Below are positions 8,450 through 17,348 of a DNA stretch of 64,000 nt, in pieces. Below the pieces are notes generated by a model. That model made no database searches. It was given only the letters and a program-made list of their open reading frames with translations, and was not told the origin of the DNA. This stretch comes from Cryobacterium sp. GrIS_2_6 (GTDB lineage Bacteria > Actinomycetota > Actinomycetes > Actinomycetales > Microbacteriaceae). How positions within the stretch are numbered: position 1 is the first letter of the stretch; every line of letters begins with the position of its first letter. The translations under genes and the position numbers were made by a program. The stretch is taken from contig NZ_JAXCHP010000001.1 of assembly GCF_035984545.1 (NCBI RefSeq), positions 434,001 through 498,000 of the forward strand. The letters are read 5' to 3'.

Positions 8450-9790
8450 ATGATCCGTTTTGACAGCATCACTAAGAAATATCCGGGAACGACCCGACCG
8501 GCCCTCGACGACATCAACGTCGAGGTTCTGCGCGGCGAGTTCGTCTTCCTCGTCGGTGCATCCGGTTCGGGTAAATCAACCTGCCTGCGGCTGATCCTCA
8601 AGGAGGACAAACCCACGAGCGGGCGCATCCACGTGCTCGGGCAGGACCTGCGGTCGATCTCGAACCGCAAAGTCCCATACTTCCGTCGCAACCTCGGAGT
8701 CGTCTTCCAGGACTTCCGGCTGCTGCCGAACAAGAGCGTCTTCGAGAACGTCGCCTTCAGCCTGCAGGTGATCGGCAAGTCGCGCGGCTTCATCCAGGAG
8801 GCCGTTCCTGACACGCTCAAGATGGTCGGACTCGCCGAGAAGGCGCTCCGGCTGCCCCACGAACTCTCCGGCGGCGAGCAGCAGCGGGTCGCGATCGCGC
8901 GGGCCATCGTCAACAAGCCACAGGTGCTTCTCGCCGACGAGCCGACCGGAAACCTCGACCCCACCACGAGCGCGGGCATCATGGCCCTGCTCGAGCGCAT
9001 CAACGCGGGTGGCACGACCGTGGTCATGGCCACGCATGAGGCCGGCATCGTCGACAAGATGCAGCGCCGGGTCATCGAGCTCTCCGGCGGCAAGATCGTG
9101 CGCGACGAACGCCAGGGCGGCTACGCGACCGCTGGCATCCCGATCATTCCGCTCGGAGCGGGGCTGCACCGGAAGCCGGCCATCGACCCGCAGCACACCG
9201 TGTCAGCACTCGCGCCGAGCGCACTGCCGTCGGTGTTCGCCCCTGCGAACCCTGCTAACCCGGCGAACCAGGCGAACCCGATGGCCCCGGCCACTCCTGC
9301 CCTCACCCACCCCTCCGCACCCGTGCCCGCGCCGCTTGCGCCCCCGGCCGTTCCCGTTCCTGCTGCACCCGTCACGCCTGTCGTCATCGTCCCCGACGAC
9401 CCGGCTCGTGCGGGCGCCCTCGCCGAGACGGGCGCAGACGCTGCGGCCACGGCCACGGCCACGCCGCTCGCCGCCATTCCGCAGCCGTTCGGCGAGCAGG
9501 CCATGGCCATTGCCTCAGATTCCGGCATGCCCCTGCCGCTGACCTCGGCGATCTTCCTGCCCGGCCGCGATTCCCAGGCGGATGCCGCGACGACCCCAAC
9601 GGGGACCGGTGCAGACGATTTCCCGTCCGATGCGGGTGCTGCCGAGCAACCGAAGTACATGTCGCGTCCGATGGCACCTACCCAGGACGACGTTCTCGAC
9701 CAGCTCACCCTGGCCGAGAGGCTGGGGCTTCGTGCTCCCGGCGAAAAACCAGACCAAACCGGCGAACAGAATGTGGGACCCACCCGATGA
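8450..9790 (+). CDS. ftsE: Cell-division ATP-binding protein FtsE with long C-terminal extension
   Basis: A 446-residue protein. Residues 1-225 are a complete ABC ATPase: Walker [11 protein letters not shown]-loop [14 protein letters not shown], signature [15 protein letters not shown], Walker [13 protein letters not shown] and an H-loop in MATHEAG. With FtsX it couples ATP hydrolysis to peptidoglycan hydrolase activation at the divisome. The remaining 220 residues are a low-complexity Pro/Ala/Thr extension absent from enterobacterial FtsE; its C-terminal third is more conserved-looking and may contact a partner. The stop overlaps ftsX (ATGA). Confidence 0.95.
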   Translation: MIRFDSITKKYPGTTRPALDDINVEVLRGEFVFLVGASGSGKSTCLRLILKEDKPTSGRIHVLGQDLRSISNRKVPYFRRNLGVVFQDFRLLPNKSVFENVAFSLQVIGKSRGFIQEAVPDTLKMVGLAEKALRLPHELSGGEQQRVAIARAIVNKPQVLLADEPTGNLDPTTSAGIMALLERINAGGTTVVMATHEAGIVDKMQRRVIELSGGKIVRDERQGGYATAGIPIIPLGAGLHRKPAIDPQHTVSALAPSALPSVFAPANPANPANQANPMAPATPALTHPSAPVPAPLAPPAVPVPAAPVTPVVIVPDDPARAGALAETGADAAATATATPLAAIPQPFGEQAMAIASDSGMPLPLTSAIFLPGRDSQADAATTPTGTGADDFPSDAGAAEQPKYMSRPMAPTQDDVLDQLTLAERLGLRAPGEKPDQTGEQNVGPTR

Positions 9791-10701
9791 GACTCGGACT
9801 GGTGCTCTCCGAAGCCGCCAACGGCCTGCGTCGCAATGCCTCGATGGTTGTCTCTGTCGTGCTCGTGACCTTCATCTCGCTGACCTTCGTCGGCGCTGCG
9901 ATCCTGATGCAGATGCAGATCGGCCAGATGAAGAATTTCTGGTACGACCGCGCCCAGGTCGGAATCTACATGTGCACCGCGATCTCGCCGGGGGAGACCT
10001 GCACCGGGGGAGAGGCGAGCCAGGGTCAGATCGACGCCGTCAAGGCCCAGCTCGAGTCGCCGACGCTCTCGCCGTTCGTGGACAAGTACTACTTCGAGAC
10101 GCATGAGCAGGCCTTCGAGAACTTCAAGAAGCAGTTCGCCGGCAACCCGGTCGCCGACTATGTGACTCCCGAGCAACTGAACCAGACCTTCTGGGTGAAC
10201 CTCAAGGACCCGTCCCAATCGGATGTGCTCGTGGAGAGCCTGTCCGGCGTGGCCGGGGTCGAGAACGTCGCGGACCAGCGCAAGTACCTCGACCAGATCT
10301 TCTCCGTACTCAATGCGGCGAGTTACACGGCGATCGGTATCGCCTCGCTCATGCTCGTGGCTGCAGCGTTGCTGATCGCAACCACCATCCGGCTGTCGGC
10401 CTTCTCGAGGCGGCGTGAGCTCGGCATCATGAGACTCGTCGGTGCGTCGAACCGGTTCATCCAGACGCCGTTCATCCTCGAGGGCGTCTTCGCCGCGCTC
10501 CTCGGTTCGCTTTTGGCGGGCGGTGCGGTCCTTGCCCTCGTGCAATGGTTCGTGCAGGGCTTCCTCGGTTCCCGGCTCACGGGCTTCTCGCTCGTGGGCA
10601 TGCAGGATGCGCTCCTCGTCGTGCCGATCTTGCTGGTGGTCGGCGCGGTACTCGCGGCGTTCTCTGCGAATTTCGCCATCACCCGATACCTGAAGGTCTA
10701 G
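9787..10701 (+). CDS. ftsX: Cell-division permease-like protein FtsX
   Basis: A 304-residue membrane protein with the FtsX layout: a cytoplasmic N-terminus, TM1 (near residues 18-42), a large extracytoplasmic domain with two cysteines ([12 protein letters not shown]), then three more helices. The cytoplasmic loop [18 protein letters not shown] is the coupling region to FtsE. It is translationally coupled to ftsE by ATGA and followed by smpB, as in other actinobacteria. Confidence 0.95.
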   Translation: MRLGLVLSEAANGLRRNASMVVSVVLVTFISLTFVGAAILMQMQIGQMKNFWYDRAQVGIYMCTAISPGETCTGGEASQGQIDAVKAQLESPTLSPFVDKYYFETHEQAFENFKKQFAGNPVADYVTPEQLNQTFWVNLKDPSQSDVLVESLSGVAGVENVADQRKYLDQIFSVLNAASYTAIGIASLMLVAAALLIATTIRLSAFSRRRELGIMRLVGASNRFIQTPFILEGVFAALLGSLLAGGAVLALVQWFVQGFLGSRLTGFSLVGMQDALLVVPILLVVGAVLAAFSANFAITRYLKV

Positions 10702-10790
10702 CCGTTCGTCCGAGCGGCTCGAGGCCGAGCGCTAGACTGGTGGGCTGGCCGGTACCGGCCTGCCCACCCACTGACGCTGAGGAGTAACCC

Positions 10791-11267
10791 GTGCCCAGGG
10801 AAATCGGCGAAAAGGTCGTCTCGACCAATCGCAAGGCACGCCACGACTACCTCATCGAGGAGACGTACGAGGCCGGAATGGTCCTGAGCGGAACCGAGGT
10901 GAAGTCGCTGCGCGCCGGCCGCGCCTCGCTCGTCGACGGCTACGCCTTCATCGAAGGCGGCGAAGCCTGGCTCGACGCCGTGCACATTCAGGAGTACATG
11001 GCCGGCACCTGGACGAACCACCCGCCGCGGCGCAAGCGCAAACTGCTGCTGCACAAGCAGGAGATCGTCAAGATCAGCCACAAGACCAAAGAGGGCGGCT
11101 ACACGCTCGTCCCTCTGCGGATCTACTTCAGCAACGGCAAGGCCAAGGTTGAGATCGCCGTCGCCAAGGGCAAGAAGGAATACGACAAGCGCCAGACGCT
11201 CCGTGAGCGCCAGGACAAGCGCGAGTCCGACCGCGCGATGTCCGCGCGCAAGCACCTCGGCGACTGA
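10791..11267 (+). CDS. smpB: SsrA-binding protein SmpB
   Basis: GTG start at 10791 behind GCTGAGGAG. The 158-residue protein shows the family segments [30 protein letters not shown] and the basic C-terminal tail ([13 protein letters not shown]) that threads the mRNA channel. It binds tmRNA and delivers it to stalled ribosomes; its RNA partner is encoded downstream at 12451. Confidence 0.97.
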   Translation: MPREIGEKVVSTNRKARHDYLIEETYEAGMVLSGTEVKSLRAGRASLVDGYAFIEGGEAWLDAVHIQEYMAGTWTNHPPRRKRKLLLHKQEIVKISHKTKEGGYTLVPLRIYFSNGKAKVEIAVAKGKKEYDKRQTLRERQDKRESDRAMSARKHLGD

Positions 11268-11356
11268 TACCCGGTTGAATCACCCACCGGTCGGGCGAGC
11301 GGGCGACGGCACCCGCAGGCGCCGATGCGGCGTATGCGGGGCGTTACGATGAGGCG

Positions 11357-12331
11357 ATGAGTACAGCCGACGCGGAATACAACGCCTTCGGCCCCTGGGT
11401 GGACGCGGTGCGGACTCTGGATGAGGTCCCGCGGCTGTTTCGCGACTTCGGTTGCGATCCCACGTCCGAACGGCTCGTGCTCAAGGTGCCGCGGAACATC
11501 CCCCGCCGGGACGCGGATCCGACTATGGATCTCTACGACCACCTGATCATCGCGGGGAGCGACGCCCTCACCGTGCTGAGCAGGACCGGTTCGGCATACG
11601 CCGGCTCGACGCTGCCCTATGACGCCGTCGTTGCCATCGAGGACAGCGTCGACCTCGCCGACGGGCGCCTGCGGGTGCATCCCCGGGACGGCGCCGTGCT
11701 CCAGGTCGGCTACAACGGCTCCTCGCGCGAGGTCGTCAGCGGATTCGTCGACCTGCTCCGTGACATGTCGCTCGGTTCGAAAGTGTCGTTCGGCTCACAC
11801 GACGCCGCAACGGCCGCGGCTTCGATGCTGACTTTCCCGGTCGGCCCCGCCATCGACCGGCGGCCCAATGCCGTCCTGAACTCTGCCGCGTTCCGGGCAA
11901 CCGACGCGGACCTGATGGCGGACTGGACGAATCTTCGGGATCGCGAGCCCGAACTCCACCTCTACGCCGCGCATCCGCGTGAGCGGGTTCGGGCGACCGG
12001 CGACTTCATGGCCCGGGTGCTGAACCTGTTCCGTCCGACTGTGCTGCACGGCGCCATCGTCTGCGGGACCGACGCGGAGGTTCAAGTGCTGTCTCGTTGC
12101 GACTGGTTCGGTCTGGCCGATCGGTCCGAATTGTCGAGCTCCCGACTGATCGTGTTCCTGGCGCGGTTGGAGTCGGTCACCGTACAGCGGCATCCGCGTT
12201 ACGCCGAGGCGAGTATCGTCACGGTCCGGTCGGGTGCTGCGCGCATCGACGTGATCGTTCCCGGCGACTCCGAGGCCGAGCGCGTCCTGCTGGCCGTCGC
12301 CCCGCATTCCGGCAGAAGTGTTGTAGACTGA
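11357..12331 (+). CDS. Conserved hypothetical protein between smpB and ssrA
   Basis: A 324-residue protein starting at ATG 11357. No transmembrane segment or catalytic motif is evident. The composition is that of a soluble, mixed alpha/beta protein, and I do not recognise the family. It lies in the same direction as smpB and ends 119 bases before the tmRNA. A link to ribosome rescue is only positional. Confidence 0.7.
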   Translation: MSTADAEYNAFGPWVDAVRTLDEVPRLFRDFGCDPTSERLVLKVPRNIPRRDADPTMDLYDHLIIAGSDALTVLSRTGSAYAGSTLPYDAVVAIEDSVDLADGRLRVHPRDGAVLQVGYNGSSREVVSGFVDLLRDMSLGSKVSFGSHDAATAAASMLTFPVGPAIDRRPNAVLNSAAFRATDADLMADWTNLRDREPELHLYAAHPRERVRATGDFMARVLNLFRPTVLHGAIVCGTDAEVQVLSRCDWFGLADRSELSSSRLIVFLARLESVTVQRHPRYAEASIVTVRSGAARIDVIVPGDSEAERVLLAVAPHSGRSVVD

Positions 12332-12450
12332 AGGGCTGCACGATCAGTTCGAAAAGAGCGAGTGCAGTCTTGACAACTCAACAGCGTGTGACAGGACCCA
12401 CTCATTCCGCCGCAAGTCGGTGGCGCCGAACAATGGCGACGAGTGCGCAT

Positions 12451-12837
12451 GGGGATGATCGGTTTCGACATTGCCTGCGCAAATGTGAGAAGCGGGTCGA
12501 GGATGCAGGGTTAACTCGTTAACGCTCCCTGCAAAACAATAAGTGCCAAAACAAACCGCACTGACTCTGCTTCTGCTTACGCCCTCGCGGCCTAAGTAAA
12601 GCAACTAGAGAGTCCGTCAGGCCGGGAATGCTCTCTACCCGGACCCTGACGTCATTTAGAGAGATTGCTCCTACTCTGAGCCGCGGGGTGTAGGGGGACT
12701 TAAACGAGGGCTGGGCTCGTCGGATTAGCTGACAGTGGCAAATTCCGGAGCCGAGTAGAACGACTTCACTGGATACACCCGTAGAAGGCATATGACCACA
12801 GCAGTGGACGGGGGTTCAATTCCCCCCATCTCCACCA
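12451..12837 (+). ncRNA. ssrA: Transfer-messenger RNA (tmRNA)
   Basis: The 5' end GGGGATG pairs with CATCTCC just before the 3' CCA, and the T-arm GGGGGTTCAATTCCCCC precedes it, forming the tRNA-Ala-like half. The tag reading frame (12545-12595) starts at GCC and encodes AKTNRTDSASAYALAA before TAA, ending in the ALAA degron read by ClpXP-type proteases. Length is about 387 nt. Together with SmpB it rescues stalled ribosomes. Confidence 0.95.
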
Positions 12838-12855
12838 TCGGCTCCTGTCACACGC

Positions 12856-12930
12856 TCTTGAGTCCTTGAGTCCTTGAGTCCTTGAGTCCTTGAGTCCTTG
12901 AGTCCTTGAGTCCTCGAGTCCTCGAGTCTC
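12856..12930 (+). repeat. 8-bp minisatellite (TTGAGTCC)
   Basis: About nine tandem TTGAGTCC units, the last ones changing to TCGAGTCC, begin 19 bases after the tmRNA 3' end. They fill the space before the next gene's promoter. This is the third short-unit array within 11 kb. The unit length does not preserve a reading frame. Confidence 0.9.
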
Positions 12931-13004
12931 CGACCCTCGGTCTTGAGCCCGTGGGTCGAATCACCATAGTGTGATTCCCTACGACCACGACTTCAGGAGA
13001 TGAC

Positions 13005-13664
13005 ATGTCCCTCGTCCGCGTGCACAACTTCTCGGTCTCCCTTGACGGCTTCGGCACCGGCGAAGGCCAGCAACTCGACGCTCCTTTCGGCCACGCAGGC
13101 TCCCGGCTCATGGAGTGGGCGATCGCGACACGCACCTTCCGCGAGATGGGCCTTCACGGGGAGTCTGTGGCATCATTCGGCGTCGACGATGCGTTCGCCA
13201 GCGCCTGGGGCCCCGGGATCGGCGTGGAGATCATGGGGCGCAACAAGTTCGGCCCGGTGCGTGGTCCCTGGGAGGACGAAGAGTGGCAGGGATGGTGGGG
13301 CGACAACCCTGTGTTCCACACCCCCGTGGTCGTGCTGACGCACCATCCCCGGCCGGTGCTCGTGATGGACGGCGGAACAACCTTCCACTTCGTTGATGCC
13401 GACCCCCTCTCGGCGCTCGAACAGGCCCGCGCCCTTGCCGGCGACCGCCACGTCCGGGTCGGTGGCGGCGTCAGCACGGTTCGGCAGTTCCTCGAGGCCG
13501 ATCTGATCGACCACATGCACATCGTCCTGGTACCGATCGTCCTGGGCCGGGGCGAACGGCTGTGGGACGAACTCGAAGGGCTCGAGCAACGCTTTGATAT
13601 CGAGGCGACCCCTTCTCCGTCCGGAGTCGTCCATCTGGTCTTCACCCGTCACACGGCTCGGTAG
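13005..13664 (+). CDS. Dihydrofolate reductase / RibD C-terminal family protein
   Basis: A 219-residue protein with the RibD_C/DHFR-like fold: VHNFSVSLDGF at the N-terminus, a middle segment EIMGRNKFGP, then DRHVRVGGGVSTVRQFLEAD, the NADPH-binding glycine motif, and DHMHIVLVPIVLGRGERLW. Members reduce pterin- or pyrimidine-like substrates with NADPH; the actual substrate is unknown. CAGGAG lies 6 bases before the ATG. Confidence 0.85.
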   Translation: MSLVRVHNFSVSLDGFGTGEGQQLDAPFGHAGSRLMEWAIATRTFREMGLHGESVASFGVDDAFASAWGPGIGVEIMGRNKFGPVRGPWEDEEWQGWWGDNPVFHTPVVVLTHHPRPVLVMDGGTTFHFVDADPLSALEQARALAGDRHVRVGGGVSTVRQFLEADLIDHMHIVLVPIVLGRGERLWDELEGLEQRFDIEATPSPSGVVHLVFTRHTAR

Positions 13665-13710
13665 TCCGCCGCGCGCTTTCGGGGCATGATGACCTCGGAC
13701 GAGGAGTCTG

Positions 13711-15435
13711 ATGGCCGACACCGGACTGCGGAAATGGGCGCCAGGGGTCGCTACAGTGCTGAGCTATCGGCGCACCTGGCTGCTGCCCGATCTGCGCGCA
13801 GGGGCGATCCTGACCGCCCTGCTCATCCCGGTCGGCATCGGCTATGCCGAGGTCGCCGGTCTTCCGCCCGTGACAGGACTGTTCGCCACGATCGTTCCTC
13901 TTCTCGTCTACGCCGTCGTCGGGCCGTCCCGGATCCTGGTGCTCGCTCCCGACTCGGCTCTCGCGCCGATCATCGCCGCGGCCATCCTGCCGCTCGCGGC
14001 CGGGGACAGCGCCCGCGCCGTTACCCTGGCCGGGCTCCTGGGAATCATGGTCGGTGCGGCACTCATCGTGGGCGGATTCCTACGCCTCGGATTCGTCACC
14101 GACCTGCTTTCCAAGCCGCTCCGGGTCGGCTACCTCAACGCGCTCGCGGTAATCGTCATCCTGTCGCAGATCCCGTCGCTCCTCGGATTCGCTCTCTCCT
14201 CTGCGTCACCGCTGGGAGATGCGATCGCCATCGTCACGGGCATCGTCGGCGGTAGGGTGAACCCGACCGCGGTGCTGTTCGGAATCGGCTCACTGGGTGT
14301 CATCGTCGTCCTGGTCTGGACGAAGAGCCGGATCCCAGGGATCCTCGTCGCGGTCGCGGCCTCGATGGTACTGACGTACGCCCTCGGCCTCCACGCCGAC
14401 ATCCCCGTCGTCGGCGCTCTCCCCGCCGGCCTCCCGGCACCCGCCCTCACCGGCCTGCACTGGGCGGATGTCGTCGGTCTGGCACTTCCCGCGCTCGGGA
14501 TGGCGCTCATCGCTTTCGCGGACACCGCCGTGCTCTCCCGCACCATCGCCGCGCGCCGCGGAGACACTGTCGACGGCAACCAGGAAATGGCGGCGGTCGG
14601 CGCCTCGAACCTGTTCGCCGGCCTGTTCGGCGGGTTCCCCATCTCGGCGTCGTCGTCGCGCACTGCCGCCGCTGAGAGCGCCGGGGCGCGCTCTCAACTC
14701 GCCGGAGTGGCCGGGGCTGTCTTCCTCGTCCTGTTCATGCTGCTCGGGCCCGGCCTCACGGACTTCCTGCCCTCTGCCACGATCGCGGCCGTCGTCATGG
14801 TCGCTGCGGCGGGACTGGTCGACATAAGGGGGTTCGTCGCCCTCGTGAGGATGAGCAAGACCGATGCCGTGTTGTCCGTCGCGGCCTTCCTCGGCGTGCT
14901 CGTCGCCGGAGTGATCGCAGGGATCATCGTCGCGGTCGTTCTGTCCCTTGGCGAGTTCATCGGCCATGCCTGGCGGCCGTACCGCGCGGAGCTGGGTCGC
15001 ATTCATGGCCTCCGGGGCTACCACGACCTGTCACGGCACCCGGAAGGCGAGCGCCTGCCTGGCATCGTCATCGTTCGTTTCGACGCACCGCTTTTCTTCG
15101 CCAATGGCGGGATCTTCGACGACTACGTTCGGGCGACCGTCAGCGCCGCCGGCACCGACGTGCGCACCGTGATCCTGGCCGCGGAACCGATCACCGATAT
15201 CGACACCACCGCCATCGACGAACTGCTCGAACTCGACGAGTTCCTGAAGAAGCGCGGCGCCACCCTCGTATTCGCGGAGATGAAGGGTCCCGTGAAAGAC
15301 GTGCTACGTCGATACGGCCTCGGCAAACGGTTCCCGCCCGAACGATTCGCCGACACCGTCGGCGCCGCCGTCGACGCGGCGACCGGCACGCTGCGGGGCG
15401 ACCTCGACGACACGCAGTGGGACCGTGACGCCTGA
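13711..15435 (+). CDS. SulP-family anion permease with STAS domain
   Basis: A 574-residue protein. About 11-12 transmembrane helices occupy residues 25-430, including the SulP signature region AGAILTALLIPVGIGYAEVA near the N-terminus. A cytoplasmic STAS domain follows (about 450-560; DTTAIDELLELDEFLKKRG). It transports sulfate or another inorganic or carboxylate anion. It converges with the lipoprotein gene at 15454. Confidence 0.9.
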   Translation: MADTGLRKWAPGVATVLSYRRTWLLPDLRAGAILTALLIPVGIGYAEVAGLPPVTGLFATIVPLLVYAVVGPSRILVLAPDSALAPIIAAAILPLAAGDSARAVTLAGLLGIMVGAALIVGGFLRLGFVTDLLSKPLRVGYLNALAVIVILSQIPSLLGFALSSASPLGDAIAIVTGIVGGRVNPTAVLFGIGSLGVIVVLVWTKSRIPGILVAVAASMVLTYALGLHADIPVVGALPAGLPAPALTGLHWADVVGLALPALGMALIAFADTAVLSRTIAARRGDTVDGNQEMAAVGASNLFAGLFGGFPISASSSRTAAAESAGARSQLAGVAGAVFLVLFMLLGPGLTDFLPSATIAAVVMVAAAGLVDIRGFVALVRMSKTDAVLSVAAFLGVLVAGVIAGIIVAVVLSLGEFIGHAWRPYRAELGRIHGLRGYHDLSRHPEGERLPGIVIVRFDAPLFFANGGIFDDYVRATVSAAGTDVRTVILAAEPITDIDTTAIDELLELDEFLKKRGATLVFAEMKGPVKDVLRRYGLGKRFPPERFADTVGAAVDAATGTLRGDLDDTQWDRDA

Positions 15436-15453
15436 CGTCGTGATATCAATTCA

Positions 15454-16017
15454 TCAGCGGCGGGCCTGGGCGAGGGTTCCGGTCACGGGGCCGGCGGGGT
15501 CGTCTATGAGGCACGAGACCAGGTGGCTGCCGGAAATCGTCCAGCCGTCCTCCGGCGGAACGAAGTAGTTGTAATCGAGCTGGGAGCCGTCGTAGGCACT
15601 GCCGGTGAAGGCCTCGAATCGGGTTCCGCAGCCGCCTTCGGCCGCCGCGACGACAGCGTCTTCGCCGGGATACGACTCCATCGGCAGGTCGAAGCCCGCG
15701 TAGACCTCGAAGGCGTGCACTTCGGTGCACGGCACCAGCGTGACGCCGACAGCGGATGCCACATCGGTGTCCCCGAAGTTGTCGAGGCAGTCCCCGACCA
15801 CGAGCTTCGACACCTGGATCGGCACGGCCATGGCTGATGCGGCAAGCGAGGCGGCCCCGTCACTGGCCGAGGGGGCGAGATGGGCGACGGAGGAGCATCC
15901 GCTCACCGCCAGCAACAGGCCGAGGGCAAGTGCTGCTGTGGCCGCAGCTCGCGCGATGACGGCGCGCCGGGCAGAGAGCGGGGCAACCCGGACCGCATCG
16001 GGGCGTGAGGGTGGCAT
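15454..16017 (-). CDS. Lipoprotein, septum-formation-like
   Basis: The start at 16017 overlaps the upstream stop (TAATG), so translation is coupled to the phosphatase gene. The 187-residue product has a signal sequence ending in the lipobox LAVSGC, with the lipidated Cys near residue 41. The mature part (VGDCLDNF, VPCTEVHAFEVYAGF, GGCGTRFEAFTG, SCLIDDPAGPVTGTL) resembles actinobacterial septum_form-type domains with paired cysteines. It is exported and membrane-anchored; the function is unknown. Confidence 0.75.
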   Translation of the reverse strand: MPPSRPDAVRVAPLSARRAVIARAAATAALALGLLLAVSGCSSVAHLAPSASDGAASLAASAMAVPIQVSKLVVGDCLDNFGDTDVASAVGVTLVPCTEVHAFEVYAGFDLPMESYPGEDAVVAAAEGGCGTRFEAFTGSAYDGSQLDYNYFVPPEDGWTISGSHLVSCLIDDPAGPVTGTLAQARR

Positions 16018-16895
16018 TAGCCGTGACGGGCCGTGCCGGCGGTGCCGGCCGCGGAGGCGCGGAGGACCTCGAGGGTCGCGGCGTGCAGCAGTCCGTTGGT
16101 GGCGAGGGAACTGCCCTGCCAGGGTCCCTCGAGCCCGTCGGCCGAGGTGAAGGTGCCGCCGGCCTCCTGCACGATCGGGGCGAGCGCGGCCATGTCGTAC
16201 GGCTTGAGGTCGAATTCGGCCACGATATCGAGCACGCCTTCGGCCAGGAGCATGTACGACCACATATCGCCGTATGCCCGGGTGCGCCACACCGACCGGG
16301 AGAGGGCGACAAGCTCGTCGAGGTGGCCGGTCTGGTCCCACTGCTGGATGCTGTTGTAGCTGAGGGACGCGTCGGCGAGGGTCGAGACGCCGGAGACCTG
16401 GAGCCGGCGCGGGGCTGCGTCGGGGGTGCGCTCGTCGCTGGACCAGGCGCCGGCGCCAGCTCGCGCCCACCAGCGCTTGCCGAGGGCGGGGGAGCTCACC
16501 ACGCCGACGACGGGGATGCCGTCGACAGCGAGGGAGATCAGAGTTCCCCAGATCTGCACGCCGCGCAGGAAACCGGCGGTGCCGTCGATCGGGTCGATGA
16601 TCCACTGGCGCACGGTCGAGCCGGCGGTGCCGTATTCCTCGCCGAGAATGCCGTCGTTCGGACGTCGCGCTGCGAGTAAGGCACGGATGGCTCGTTCGAC
16701 GGCCTGGTCGGCGTCCGTCACCGGGGTACGGTCCGGCTTGGTCGTGACGACGAGGTCCATCGCGGTGAAGCGGTCGCGGGAGATGGCATCCGCGGCGTCG
16801 GCGAGTTCGATGGCGAGGGCCAGGTCATCGTCGAGGCTGTAGGTGGAGGCCTCGTCGGAGGCACTGTTTCGGGGAGGAATTGTTGCGTCGGTCAC
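16017..16895 (-). CDS. hisN: Inositol-monophosphatase family protein, probable histidinol-phosphatase
   Basis: GTG 16895 is chosen because GGGAG precedes it; the frame is open 39 codons further up without family features. The 292-residue protein has the metal and phosphate motifs of the Li+-sensitive phosphatases: LGEEYG, WIIDPIDGTAGFLRG and the C-terminal YDMAALAPIVQEAGG. Actinobacterial homologues with DPIDGTAGF are usually histidinol-phosphate phosphatases (HisN). Other monophosphatase substrates remain possible. Confidence 0.8.
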   Translation of the reverse strand: MTDATIPPRNSASDEASTYSLDDDLALAIELADAADAISRDRFTAMDLVVTTKPDRTPVTDADQAVERAIRALLAARRPNDGILGEEYGTAGSTVRQWIIDPIDGTAGFLRGVQIWGTLISLAVDGIPVVGVVSSPALGKRWWARAGAGAWSSDERTPDAAPRRLQVSGVSTLADASLSYNSIQQWDQTGHLDELVALSRSVWRTRAYGDMWSYMLLAEGVLDIVAEFDLKPYDMAALAPIVQEAGGTFTSADGLEGPWQGSSLATNGLLHAATLEVLRASAAGTAGTARHG

Positions 16896-16944
16896 ACTCC
16901 CAAGGATAGTAATTTCCGCGCGACTCACCGGTGCGCGGCCTCGA

Positions 16945-16975
16945 TTGGCGCCCGGGACGTTTCCGGTGTTATTCT
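16945..16975 (+). promoter_or_regulatory. Candidate promoter of tRNA-Lys
   Basis: TTGGCG (16945-16950) and TATTCT (16970-16975) are spaced 19 bp and lie 37 bases before the tRNA. The spacing is slightly long, so this is a weak call. Confidence 0.35.
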
Positions 16976-17012
16976 CTAGAGTCGCTTCGGGTTGTCCCGG
17001 AGAAACAAACAC

Positions 17013-17088
<76 letters not shown>

Positions 17089-17265
17089 AGAAAGCGGATT
17101 GACCGGCTGTTTTACTGGTTTCCATGTCATTTGGGATCACTTGGAATCAGCTATTGTCACCTGAATAAGTGTGGAGTAACTGTGGACTTGTGCTCGGTCC
17201 ACACAAATAGAAAAGCCTCTGACAACCAGCGTTGTCAGAGGCTTTTGTGGTTAAGTGTGGACCTG
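17089..17265. other. Probable attachment region with integrase arm-type repeats
   Basis: Directly after the tRNA are near-identical direct repeats TGGGATCA/TGGAATCA. Two copies of TAAGTGTGGA (17166-17175 and 17252-17261), a TGTGGAC, and an inverted GTCCACACA (17197-17205) follow. Short repeats beside a tRNA and a tyrosine integrase gene are the usual arm-type binding sites. No second copy of the tRNA 3' end was found in the window, so the far end of the element is not defined. Confidence 0.5.
17211..17246. terminator. Bidirectional hairpin terminator
   Basis: Perfect 16-bp inverted repeat AAAAGCCTCTGACAAC / GTTGTCAGAGGCTTTT with a 4-nt loop. T-runs lie on both ends, so it can terminate the tRNA transcript from the left and the integrase transcript from the right. 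Confidence 0.85.
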
Positions 17266-17348
17266 TCGCGTGGAGACCTAGGGCTAAGTCCGCGTAAATA
17301 GAGCTGGCGAGGTGCCCGGCCGCCCGGTTCACGTTCTTACGATGGCGC

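Noticed and set aside
11970..11985. CCGCGCATC in the gene at 11357 as a motif copy
   Set aside because: It lies inside a coding sequence and differs at the last base.
12441..12449. GTGCGCATG before the tmRNA as another motif copy
   Set aside because: Two bases differ from the 9-mer and it lies in core chromosome just before a mature RNA end, not before a start codon.
12856..12930. Possible CRISPR or terminator after tmRNA
   Set aside because: Simple 8-bp tandem repeat with no spacers and no stem-loop.
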